DNA of 8,316 nt. Origin: Campylobacteraceae bacterium (GTDB lineage: Bacteria > Campylobacterota > Campylobacteria > Campylobacterales > Sulfurospirillaceae). Where the stretch lies: NCBI GenBank assembly GCA_019162915.1, contig JAFLKZ010000022.1:13376-21691 (forward strand), written 5' to 3'. A program made the translations under genes and the position numbers. Below, piece by piece: positions 1-5,470 of the stretch. How positions within the stretch are numbered: the stretch's first letter is position 1; every line of letters begins with the position of its first letter. Under the pieces are notes generated by a model. It did not search any database. It saw nothing but the letters and a program-made list of their open reading frames with translations, and had not been told where the DNA came from.

Positions 1-173
1 AAACAAACTTTTGGCTCGCCTTTTTTGCAAAGAACATTGCCAAATTCATCTTCTGAAACGATATACCCCAAACGTGTTGCATACGCTTTAATATACTCTC
101 TCATAGCGCCAGCATCATAGCTGCAACGAGGAGTTGCTGTGATTGTTTTGAAATGTTCTAATATTTTTTGCAC
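1..173 (-). CDS. M20-family metallopeptidase / dipeptidase, N-terminal part only
   Basis: This is the first 57 codons of a gene that runs off the left edge of the window. The translation, roughly residues 1-57, has the N-terminal pattern of M20 dipeptidases of the PepD (aminoacyl-histidine dipeptidase) type: an FKTIT..PR.S entry helix, an REYIKAYA helix, and a DEFGNVLCKKG turn before the first metal-binding strand. The zinc ligands lie outside the window, so catalytic competence cannot be judged. The start is GTG at 173-171, supported by an AAGGG Shine-Dalgarno site six bases upstream on the minus strand and a TATAAT -10 element further up. Such enzymes hydrolyse di- and tripeptides in the cytoplasm. 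It diverges from the small lipoprotein gene. C. jejuni, as I recall, also has a peptidase gene (Cj0980) close to its cmoB homologue. The exact subfamily is uncertain. Confidence 0.8.
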   Translation of the reverse strand, partial: MQKILEHFKTITATPRCSYDAGAMREYIKAYATRLGYIVSEDEFGNVLCKKGEPKVC

Positions 174-182
174 TCCAAACCC

Positions 183-212
183 TTGATAATTTAATATTTG
201 AAATGGTATTAT
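183..212 (+). promoter_or_regulatory. Extended -10 promoter for the small lipoprotein gene and probably cmoB
   Basis: The rightward signals are TTGATA (183-188), an 18-base spacer, and TATTAT (207-212) preceded by TG at 204-205, giving the extended -10 form TGnTATTAT. Transcription would begin near 219-220, on or next to the ATG at 220, so the message for the first gene may be leaderless or nearly so. The -10 is the mirror partner of the leftward TATAAT: the seven bases 207-213 read TATTATA and serve both strands. Confidence 0.5.
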
Positions 213-213
213 A
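208..213 (-). promoter_or_regulatory. Sigma-70 -10 element (TATAAT) for the peptidase gene
   Basis: Read on the minus strand, positions 213-208 are a perfect TATAAT. A start of transcription about seven bases on, near 201, would give a leader of about 28 bases containing the AAGGG ribosome site. I see no good -35 hexamer at the usual distance, which is common in Campylobacterota, whose housekeeping promoters rely mainly on the -10. The element overlaps the rightward -10 by five bases. Confidence 0.55.
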
Positions 214-219
214 GACCTT

Positions 220-465
220 ATGAAAACAATATTAATTCTTTTAACTGCTTTACTTTTTCATGGCTGTCTCTATTTTAACGATAGAGGTGTTTCGGGTCGA
301 TATTATAATGGCTGTAAAGAGTATTATGATGCCATGGGTATTTACCATAAAGATTGCGATGAAAATCTTGTAGAATACAAAACGGTAACGGATGGTGTCA
401 AAAAAGGTGTCAACAAGGCAATCGACAAAGGGTCCCAAACTTACAACAACGTTTTTGAAGAATAA
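220..465 (+). CDS. Small probable lipoprotein, function unknown
   Basis: The 81-residue protein begins with a short export signal: Lys2, a hydrophobic run over residues 4-13, then FHGC with Cys16 as the likely lipidated residue. The lipobox is imperfect, with Phe at -3 where Leu is usual and His at -2. The mature part of about 65 residues is polar and rich in Tyr and charge, with two more cysteines (32 and 46) that could form a disulphide, and a Lys-rich segment at 61-70 likely to be helical. No enzyme motif is visible. No Shine-Dalgarno site precedes the ATG, and the predicted transcription start falls almost on it, so initiation may be leaderless. The next ATG upstream, at 203, is out of frame and stops after three codons. 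The gene ends 3 bases before cmoB. C. jejuni also has a small lipoprotein gene (Cj0978c) near its cmoB homologue, but I cannot confirm orthology. Confidence 0.7.
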   Translation: MKTILILLTALLFHGCLYFNDRGVSGRYYNGCKEYYDAMGIYHKDCDENLVEYKTVTDGVKKGVNKAIDKGSQTYNNVFEE

Positions 466-468
466 GCT

Positions 469-1368
469 ATGAACTTAGACCTTATTCGAGAAGAGCGACG
501 CTCTTGGCTGACTTGGAAAGATATCGCTCCTATGCGAGAAGCGTTAAATAGACTTCCCCAACTCCATGATATTACTTATACATTGGGCGATACCGTCACT
601 ATTGATGCTTTACATGTAAGCGATACGCACAAAGAACAAATTAGAAATTGTGCCCTAGCTTTGATGCCTTGGCGTAAAGGTCCTTTCGAAGTGTGTGGTA
701 CTTTTATCGATACAGAATGGCAAAGTTTTATCAAATATAACCTTTTAGAACCTCATTTTAATCTTGAGGGCAAAATAGTTGGCGATATTGGGTGTAACAA
801 TGGTTATTACCTTTTTAAAATGCTTACCCAAAAGCCTAAAAAACTTGTCGGATTTGACCCCTCAGCGTTATATAAAACACAGTTTGATTTCATCAACCAT
901 TTTATTAAAAGTGACATTACGTATGAGCTTTTAGGCGTTGAGCATCTTCCTTTTTATGAACATAAATTTGATATGCTCTTTTGCTTAGGTGTTCTATACC
1001 ACAGAAGTGACCCCGTACAAACACTCAAAGCTCTCTATAATGGGCTCAATCCTAATGGTGAACTTATCTTAGATACATTTATGATAGATGGCGATGAGCC
1101 CGTAGCACTGACACCTTCCAAGACTTATTCAAAAATTCCTAATGTCTATTTTGTACCTACGTTATCTGCACTTAAAAACTGGCTTGAGCGTGCTAAATTT
1201 AAAGATTTTGAGTTACTCGACATTAAAAAAACAAATTTAGAAGAACAGCGAAAAACAGAGTGGATTTTTGGAGAAAGTTTGGAAAATTTTCTAGATCCTA
1301 ACGATGAAAACCTCACCATAGAAGGTTACCCTGCCCCTAAACGCGTCTACATTAAAGCAAAACGCTAA
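469..1368 (+). CDS. cmoB: tRNA U34 carboxymethyltransferase CmoB
   Basis: CmoB transfers a carboxymethyl group from carboxy-S-adenosylmethionine (made by CmoA, not in this window) to 5-hydroxyuridine at tRNA position 34. This gives cmo5U, which widens wobble decoding of four-fold codon boxes. The 299-residue length is close to E. coli CmoB (323). Motifs in order: LMPWRKGPF at 65-73, with Lys70 matching the E. coli lysine (Lys91 as I recall) that contacts the carboxylate of the cofactor; Rossmann motif I, GDIGCNNGYY, at 105-114; GVLYHR at 174-179, with Tyr177 at the position of the ligand-binding tyrosine; NVYFVP and LKNWL at 225-239; and the family tail EGYPAPKR at 285-292, with the conserved Arg292. 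The start has only a weak GAAGAA upstream but sits 3 bases after the preceding stop, so translation may be coupled. Chance alternatives such as a generic methyltransferase are unlikely because the CmoB-specific motifs are all present. Confidence 0.96.
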   Translation: MNLDLIREERRSWLTWKDIAPMREALNRLPQLHDITYTLGDTVTIDALHVSDTHKEQIRNCALALMPWRKGPFEVCGTFIDTEWQSFIKYNLLEPHFNLEGKIVGDIGCNNGYYLFKMLTQKPKKLVGFDPSALYKTQFDFINHFIKSDITYELLGVEHLPFYEHKFDMLFCLGVLYHRSDPVQTLKALYNGLNPNGELILDTFMIDGDEPVALTPSKTYSKIPNVYFVPTLSALKNWLERAKFKDFELLDIKKTNLEEQRKTEWIFGESLENFLDPNDENLTIEGYPAPKRVYIKAKR

Positions 1369-1380
1369 ATCGGTCGATTT
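1353..1380 (+). promoter_or_regulatory. Candidate sigma-28 (FliA) promoter before the hotdog gene
   Basis: TAAAG at 1353-1357 and GTCGATTT at 1373-1380 resemble the flagellar sigma-28 elements (TAAA, about 15 bases, then GCCGATAA; CGATWT as the Campylobacter -10 core). The spacer is 16 rather than 15. A start near 1386 would give a leader of about 22 bases holding the AAGGA ribosome site. The -35 lies inside the end of cmoB. The C. jejuni homologue Cj0977 is known to be sigma-28 dependent, which makes the match more credible. It could still be chance in AT-rich DNA. Confidence 0.4.
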
Positions 1381-1396
1381 GAAAACACAAAAGAGC

Positions 1397-1401
1397 AAGG
1401 A
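1397..1401 (+). promoter_or_regulatory. Ribosome binding site fixing a GTG start
   Basis: AAGGA lies six bases before GTG at 1408. The two ATGs nearby (1401 and 1406) are in other frames and stop after six and two codons, so the GTG is the only sensible start. The site is still intact although the reading frame downstream is broken. Confidence 0.7.
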
Positions 1402-1407
1402 TGCAAT

Positions 1408-1874
1408 GTGGTAAAGAATAAACTCAATTTGGCAAAGGATGCCATTGATAATTTAACGGATTTTAATGAAAATTTTGAAGATGATGCTGAGGGGGAAAAT
1501 CTTGTAGACTCTGCAAATTTTTTAAATGAAGACTTAATTACCCATGCCAAAATAAAAACAAGCCTTGCTGGAAATCTCACTGAACTTAAAAAAGGTTTTG
1601 CCAAAGTTGTGCTGCAAACTACAAGCGAGATGATTGTAGATGAATTTGGTCTTATCCACAGTGGCTTTATCTTTGGCTCAGCAGAATATGCTGCAGTGGC
1701 TTGCATTAATGAAGAAAATGTTGTCGTTATAGGATGTCGATCAAAGTCATCGGGCAAATCAATGAAATAAAAGTCTTTGAAGGTATTTTTCAGGCTGTTT
1801 TACTAGAAACCCATATTTTAAAAACAAAAATAAGTGAACTTCAAGCCAATTTTAATTCAAGAGACTTTTCATAA
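1408..1874 (+). pseudogene. Hotdog-fold thioesterase-like gene (Cj0977-type), internal deletion and frameshift
   Basis: The first frame (1408-1770, 120 codons) gives an acidic leader, then the N-terminal half of a hotdog domain: a strand at about 62-73, the turn IVDEFGLIHSGFIFGS at 76-91 leading into the long central helix (ending near 100), and a strand NVVVIG at 104-109. It then runs into about ten unrelated residues and stops. The C-terminal hotdog strands continue in another frame, open from ATG 1734 to a stop at 1872-1874 (46 codons: KVIGQINEIKVFEGIFQAVL and a helical tail). The segment that normally joins them, with an APVKVGD-like turn and one strand, roughly 25 residues, is absent in every frame. 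The lesion is therefore a deletion, not a single-base error. Intact relatives such as C. jejuni Cj0977 are about 190 residues and carry an acyl-CoA-binding hotdog fold linked to virulence and sigma-28 control. The last 6 bases overlap the convergent hydrolase gene. An assembly error remains possible. Confidence 0.75.
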
Positions 1875-2462
1875 ATAATTAAACCATCGTGGAATATTTT
1901 TTTGCTCGGCTTTGACGGTTGTTTTGCTACCGTGGCCGGGGAAAACTTCCCAATTTTCTTCGATTTGTAAAAATTTATCTAAACTTTTGCCCATTTGTGT
2001 AGCATCACTATAAGGAAAATCAAATCTTCCAATAGAATCTTTAAATATAAAATCACCACTAAAAAGTTTGTTTTCTATTAAAATAGCACTGCATCCTGGC
2101 GTATGCCCAGGGAAAAGAAAAAATTTCACCTTCACACCTTGAATGTCTAATATTTCATCTCCATCTACCACAACATCTACTTTACTAGGAGGTGTTCCTT
2201 GTGCAAAGGGGTCATTTTCAAGCATAAATATATCATTTTTGGGTGCATAAATCGGAAGCTTAAGCTTTGAAGAAAGCTCTGCATTACTCCATACATGATC
2301 AAAATGCCCATGTGTATTTAAAATTGCCACAGGATTTTGAATATTTTTCATCACCCAACTCACTGCGTCCATACCAGGATCTATAATAAAATCTTTTTTA
2401 TCAACCGTTACAATATAACAATTTGTACCGTAACTACCGCACGCTTTACTCTTAATTTCCAT
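1869..2462 (-). CDS. Metallo-beta-lactamase-fold hydrolase, single-domain glyoxalase II-like
   Basis: The 197-residue protein carries the full two-metal ligand set of the glyoxalase II / YcbL branch: THGHFDH at 50-56 (His51, His53, Asp55, His56), His120 in FPGHTPG, Asp137 in SGDFIF, and His177 in FPGHG. GRFDFPYSD at 145-153 matches the GR.DFP..D segment of these hydrolases. It ends soon after the last ligand and lacks the C-terminal substrate domain of true GloB (about 250 residues), so it is a single-domain cytoplasmic thioester hydrolase whose substrate cannot be told. An upstream in-frame ATG at 2483 would add seven residues. I prefer 2462 because AAGAG lies seven bases before it and the predicted transcription start falls at about 2483. 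A hydrolase gene (Cj0809c) sits divergently beside nadE in C. jejuni too. Confidence 0.88.
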   Translation of the reverse strand: MEIKSKACGSYGTNCYIVTVDKKDFIIDPGMDAVSWVMKNIQNPVAILNTHGHFDHVWSNAELSSKLKLPIYAPKNDIFMLENDPFAQGTPPSKVDVVVDGDEILDIQGVKVKFFLFPGHTPGCSAILIENKLFSGDFIFKDSIGRFDFPYSDATQMGKSLDKFLQIEENWEVFPGHGSKTTVKAEQKNIPRWFNYL

Positions 2463-2489
2463 TGTTTTTCTCTTTTTAAACATGTTTTT

Positions 2490-2519
2490 ATTATCTTAGC
2501 AAAAATATCCTTTTTGGAA
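2490..2519 (-). promoter_or_regulatory. Probable promoter of the metallo-hydrolase gene
   Basis: On the minus strand GATAAT at 2495-2490 can serve as -10, with a poor TTCCAA at 2519-2514 eighteen bases upstream as a possible -35. Transcription would start near 2483, giving a leader of about 20 bases before the ATG at 2462. Confidence 0.4.
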
Positions 2520-2556
2520 AATCAAACTTAAAAGAATTAATTAATTATGACTTTAG

Positions 2557-2562
2557 TATAAT
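2557..2562 (+). promoter_or_regulatory. -10 element of the nadE operon promoter
   Basis: A perfect TATAAT preceded by TTTAG sits 33 bases before the nadE start, in a very AT-rich stretch with no clear -35 hexamer, as is usual for this phylum. The predicted start near 2569 leaves room for the AAAGG ribosome site at 2584-2588. It is the only strong promoter I see for the six genes that follow. Confidence 0.6.
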
Positions 2563-2595
2563 TAACCAATCGCTCTAACACGCAAAGGTAATATA

Positions 2596-3360
2596 GTGAA
2601 TAAATACCAATCGATAGAAACTTCGTTGATACAATTTATGCAAGATGAAGTTCAAAAAGCAGGTTTTAGTAAAACTGTTTTAGGAATTAGTGGAGGTATT
2701 GACTCTGCAGTAGTTGCCGTACTTGCCCAAAAAGCATTTGGAACATCATTTTTAGGATTAATTTTACCATCTTCGACTTCAAATACAAGTAGTTTTAGTG
2801 ATGCTCAAAGTTTATGTGAAAAATTCAATATTAACGTAGAAAAGATTTTCATAGGCGACTTAGTTGATGGCTATTTTAAAGATAAAAATGCTACTAAACT
2901 GCGTATAGGAAACTTCAGTGCACGTATGCGAATGTCTGTTTTATATGATATCTCCGCCAAAGAAAAAGCACTCGTCCTTGGAACAAGCAATAAAACAGAA
3001 ATTCTCTTAGGGTATGGAACTATCTTTGGTGATACAGCGTGCGCTATAAATCCCATAGGAGAACTCTACAAAACTGAAATTTTTGAATTTGCTGCACACC
3101 TTGGTGTTCCCTCTTCTATTCTCAATAAGGCACCCAGTGCTGATTTGTGGGAAGGTCAAAGTGATGAGGAAGAGTTTGGGTTTACCTATGCACAAATAGA
3201 TAAACTTCTTTATGCGCACATAGAAAAAAACTTTAGCAAAGAAGAGCTTTTATCCGCTGGTTTTGAAAAAGAACTTGTAGAAATGACCATGAAAAGAATT
3301 AAAGACAATCAATTTAAAAGTAAACTGCCTACTATCGCCGATTTATCAGCCGTAAAATAA
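2596..3360 (+). CDS. nadE: NH3-dependent NAD+ synthetase
   Basis: NadE adenylates nicotinic acid adenine dinucleotide with ATP and amidates it with ammonia, the last step of NAD synthesis in the cytoplasm. The 254 residues match the short, ammonia-dependent form; no glutaminase domain precedes the synthetase core. The ATP pyrophosphatase loop is GISGGIDSA at 30-38. Further family motifs are GNFSARMRM at 105-113, GTSNKTE at 129-135, GDTACAINPIGELYKTE at 145-161, and the flexible loop KAPSADLWEGQSDEEEFGFTY at 178-198. All expected active-site segments are present. The start is GTG with AAAGG seven bases upstream. It is probably the first gene of the operon, and the next gene's ribosome site overlaps its stop codon. 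Confidence 0.96.
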   Translation: MNKYQSIETSLIQFMQDEVQKAGFSKTVLGISGGIDSAVVAVLAQKAFGTSFLGLILPSSTSNTSSFSDAQSLCEKFNINVEKIFIGDLVDGYFKDKNATKLRIGNFSARMRMSVLYDISAKEKALVLGTSNKTEILLGYGTIFGDTACAINPIGELYKTEIFEFAAHLGVPSSILNKAPSADLWEGQSDEEEFGFTYAQIDKLLYAHIEKNFSKEELLSAGFEKELVEMTMKRIKDNQFKSKLPTIADLSAVK

Positions 3361-3369
3361 AGGAAAAAA

Positions 3370-4503
3370 ATGAAAGAGATACCATTCTACAAGCCATTTA
3401 TTGACCAAAGAGAAAGAACACTTATTAATGAAGTGTTAGATTTAGAAAAGGCTGTAAAAGTCGAAACATTGGAAAAAGAATTTATTAAATATACTAATTG
3501 TGGAGATGCTATATCGACAATCAATGGAACGGCTGCAATGCATCTTGCGATGTGTGCACTTGACCTTAAACGTGGAGATAAAATCATCTGTTCGGTGAAC
3601 TCATTTCCCTCCGTTGCAGAAGTCGTAAGACACTTTGATGCAGAGCCTATTTTTGTAGATATCAATAAAGATGATTTCAATATCGATGTAGACCAGCTTG
3701 AGAGTGTTCTTAAAAACAACAAAGCAAAAAAACTCAAAGGTGCTTTTATAACGCATGTTGCAGGTCAGCCAACTGATTTAAAAAGAATTTATGAACTTGC
3801 AAAATTTTATGATATCAAAATTATTGAAGATGCAACCGCAACATTAGGTGGAACCTATGATGGCAAAAAGATAGGCGACACTGGCGCTGATATTACAGTA
3901 TTTAGATTTAATCCTCAATCTTCTAATTCCATTTCGAGTGCTGGTATCATGACTACTAAAGATGAGAGTCTTAGTCAAAGAGCAAGATTACTTCGAAACC
4001 ATGCTATTGTCAGTGAAGGTTGGGATAAATTTGGTAATATTGGATATGTTTATGATGTTGTAGATATTGGTTTAAAATACGACTTAAATGAACTCAATGC
4101 TGCTTTTGCTATTGGACAACTCGAAAAAAATGATAGTTTTATTGAGCGTCGAATTGAAATAGCAGAAATTTACAATAAAGAATTAGCAACGTGTCCACAT
4201 GTTTCTACTCCTATCAAAGTGCGTGATCATATTTATTCACAATACATTATTAAAATAGACAAAAACAGAGATAACTTTGCAAAAGAGCTTAAAGAACGTG
4301 GTATCTTTACAGCACTACACTTTATTCCATTGCATTTATTGAGCTATTATAAACAAAAATATGGACTTCGTGTCAATGATTTCCCAAAAGCACTAAGCAA
4401 CTACCAACAAATACTTTCATTGCCTATCTACTCTAGCTTGAGTGATAAAGATGTCTACCATATCTGTGAGCAAATTAAAGAAATCGCAAAAAATCGTGTT
4501 TAA
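3370..4503 (+). CDS. DegT/DnrJ/EryC1/StrS-family protein lacking the catalytic lysine
   Basis: The 377-residue protein has the length and layout of sugar aminotransferases of this PLP family: a KPFID N-terminus, the phosphate-binding NGTAAMHLA at 52-60, the HVAGQPTDL loop at 129-137, IIEDATATLGG at 151-161 with Asp154 at the position that pairs with the pyridine nitrogen, GDTGADITVF at 169-178, and KYDLNELNAAFAIGQL at 236-251. The lysine that should form the aldimine with PLP is missing. The family pattern FSFHPVKN reads FRFNPQSS at 178-185, placing Ser184 where Lys is expected, with no other lysine until 197. His of the ED.AH motif is Thr156, and the KYN motif reads KYD. The frame is intact with good codon use, and AAGGA overlaps the nadE stop, so it is expressed as a normal operon member. 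It is unlikely to transaminate; it may be a dehydratase-like, regulatory or structural homologue. Proximity to lpxK hints at an envelope sugar role, as inference only. Confidence 0.88.
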   Translation: MKEIPFYKPFIDQRERTLINEVLDLEKAVKVETLEKEFIKYTNCGDAISTINGTAAMHLAMCALDLKRGDKIICSVNSFPSVAEVVRHFDAEPIFVDINKDDFNIDVDQLESVLKNNKAKKLKGAFITHVAGQPTDLKRIYELAKFYDIKIIEDATATLGGTYDGKKIGDTGADITVFRFNPQSSNSISSAGIMTTKDESLSQRARLLRNHAIVSEGWDKFGNIGYVYDVVDIGLKYDLNELNAAFAIGQLEKNDSFIERRIEIAEIYNKELATCPHVSTPIKVRDHIYSQYIIKIDKNRDNFAKELKERGIFTALHFIPLHLLSYYKQKYGLRVNDFPKALSNYQQILSLPIYSSLSDKDVYHICEQIKEIAKNRV

Positions 4504-5434
4504 CACATCAAAGTTTGTTTTCTGGGTGGAAGACTATCTCTTTCACCCAACGACTACTTTTCAAAAAGCTTTATCTTATATTTTACTTCCTCTAAGTGCT
4601 ATTTATTGCTCTGTAGTGCTCATCAAAAGATACCGAGGTAAAAATAATAAAATATCTTTTAAAATTCCTATTATTAGCATTGGCAATTTAACGATTGGCG
4701 GTAATGGTAAAACTCCGTTTTGTATTGCTTTAGCCAAAGATTATGAAGATGTTACCATCATTTTGAGAGGTTATGGCAGAGGTTCTCATGGACTCGTACT
4801 TGTCTCCCAAAATGGACAAATGATGTGTGATGTCCAAGCCAGTGGCGATGAAGCAATGCTTTATGCAAGATCGATTCCTAATGCTACGGTGATAGTCAGT
4901 GAAGATAGAGTTGAAGCGATTCTTTTTGCTAAAAAACTTGGTACTAAAATTATCTTTTTAGATGATGGTTTTTCAAAAAGTTTTATCCAAAAATTCGATA
5001 TTCTCGTAAGACCAAATCCTGAACCAACCAATACTTTTTGCCTCCCAAGTGGACCGTATCGAGAACCACATTTTTTATACGATAAAGTTGATTTGGTAGT
5101 CTGCGAAGGTACAGACTTTAAACGCCATGTAAACATTATCAATGCAACACCTCAAATGCTTTTAGTTACAGCCATTTCAAAACCAAGTAGACTAGATCAG
5201 TATTTACCTGACAACCTCATAGGCAAAGTAAACTTTAGAGACCATTACATGTATAAAGAAGAGGAACTTTTAAACCTTATTCAAACGTATGGGGCAACCT
5301 CGATACTTACAACACAAAAAGACGCTGTTAAAATGGCAAACTTTGCGATTCCTCTGTCCATTCTCAACCTTGAAGTCGAAATCACCAAGGAAATTAAAGA
5401 AAAAATAAACACATTTTTAGCTCCTAAAAGATAA
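4496..5434 (+). CDS. lpxK: Tetraacyldisaccharide 4'-kinase LpxK
   Basis: LpxK phosphorylates the 4' position of the lipid A disaccharide at the inner face of the inner membrane. With the GTG start at 4496 the protein has 312 residues, usual for the family. It shows an N-terminal hydrophobic anchor (about 25-43), the P-loop region SIGNLTIGGNGKTP at 61-74, LRGYGR at 90-95, the GDEA motif at 117-120, LDDGFS at 155-160, DHYMY at 249-253 (counterpart of the DHH motif) and TTQKDAVK at 272-279. The DDG motif is followed by FSKS rather than the QHR seen in enterobacterial enzymes, a divergence I take to be lineage-specific. The GTG lies 8 bases inside the preceding gene and has no close ribosome site, so coupled re-initiation is likely. 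In-frame ATGs at 4442 and 4451 would give longer overlaps and an N-terminus without family resemblance. Confidence 0.93.
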   Translation: MFNTSKFVFWVEDYLFHPTTTFQKALSYILLPLSAIYCSVVLIKRYRGKNNKISFKIPIISIGNLTIGGNGKTPFCIALAKDYEDVTIILRGYGRGSHGLVLVSQNGQMMCDVQASGDEAMLYARSIPNATVIVSEDRVEAILFAKKLGTKIIFLDDGFSKSFIQKFDILVRPNPEPTNTFCLPSGPYREPHFLYDKVDLVVCEGTDFKRHVNIINATPQMLLVTAISKPSRLDQYLPDNLIGKVNFRDHYMYKEEELLNLIQTYGATSILTTQKDAVKMANFAIPLSILNLEVEITKEIKEKINTFLAPKR

Positions 5435-5458
5435 AATAACCTACTTTTTTATCATTAA

Positions 5459-5463
5459 AAGGA
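5459..5463 (+). promoter_or_regulatory. Ribosome binding site supporting the TTG start of argB
   Basis: AAGGA lies seven bases before TTG at 5471. No ATG or GTG in frame nearby would keep the N-terminal helix of the protein, so this site decides the rare start codon. Confidence 0.65.
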
Positions 5464-5470
5464 TATTACC

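Noticed and set aside
1734..1770. Programmed frameshift joining the two halves of the hotdog gene
   Set aside because: There is no slippery heptamer followed by a structure, and a shift would still leave about 25 residues of the fold missing, so a deletion explains the sequence better.
1734..1874. Independent 46-residue gene starting at ATG 1734
   Set aside because: Its sequence is the C-terminal half of a hotdog domain and there is no spaced ribosome site; it is the downstream remnant of the pseudogene.
2463..2483. Longer metallo-hydrolase start at ATG 2483
   Set aside because: It has no ribosome site and would coincide with the predicted transcription start; ATG 2462 has AAGAG at a proper distance.
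5443..5448. Run of six T after lpxK as a terminator
   Set aside because: No GC-rich stem precedes it, and the following gene continues in the same direction without a promoter I can recognise.
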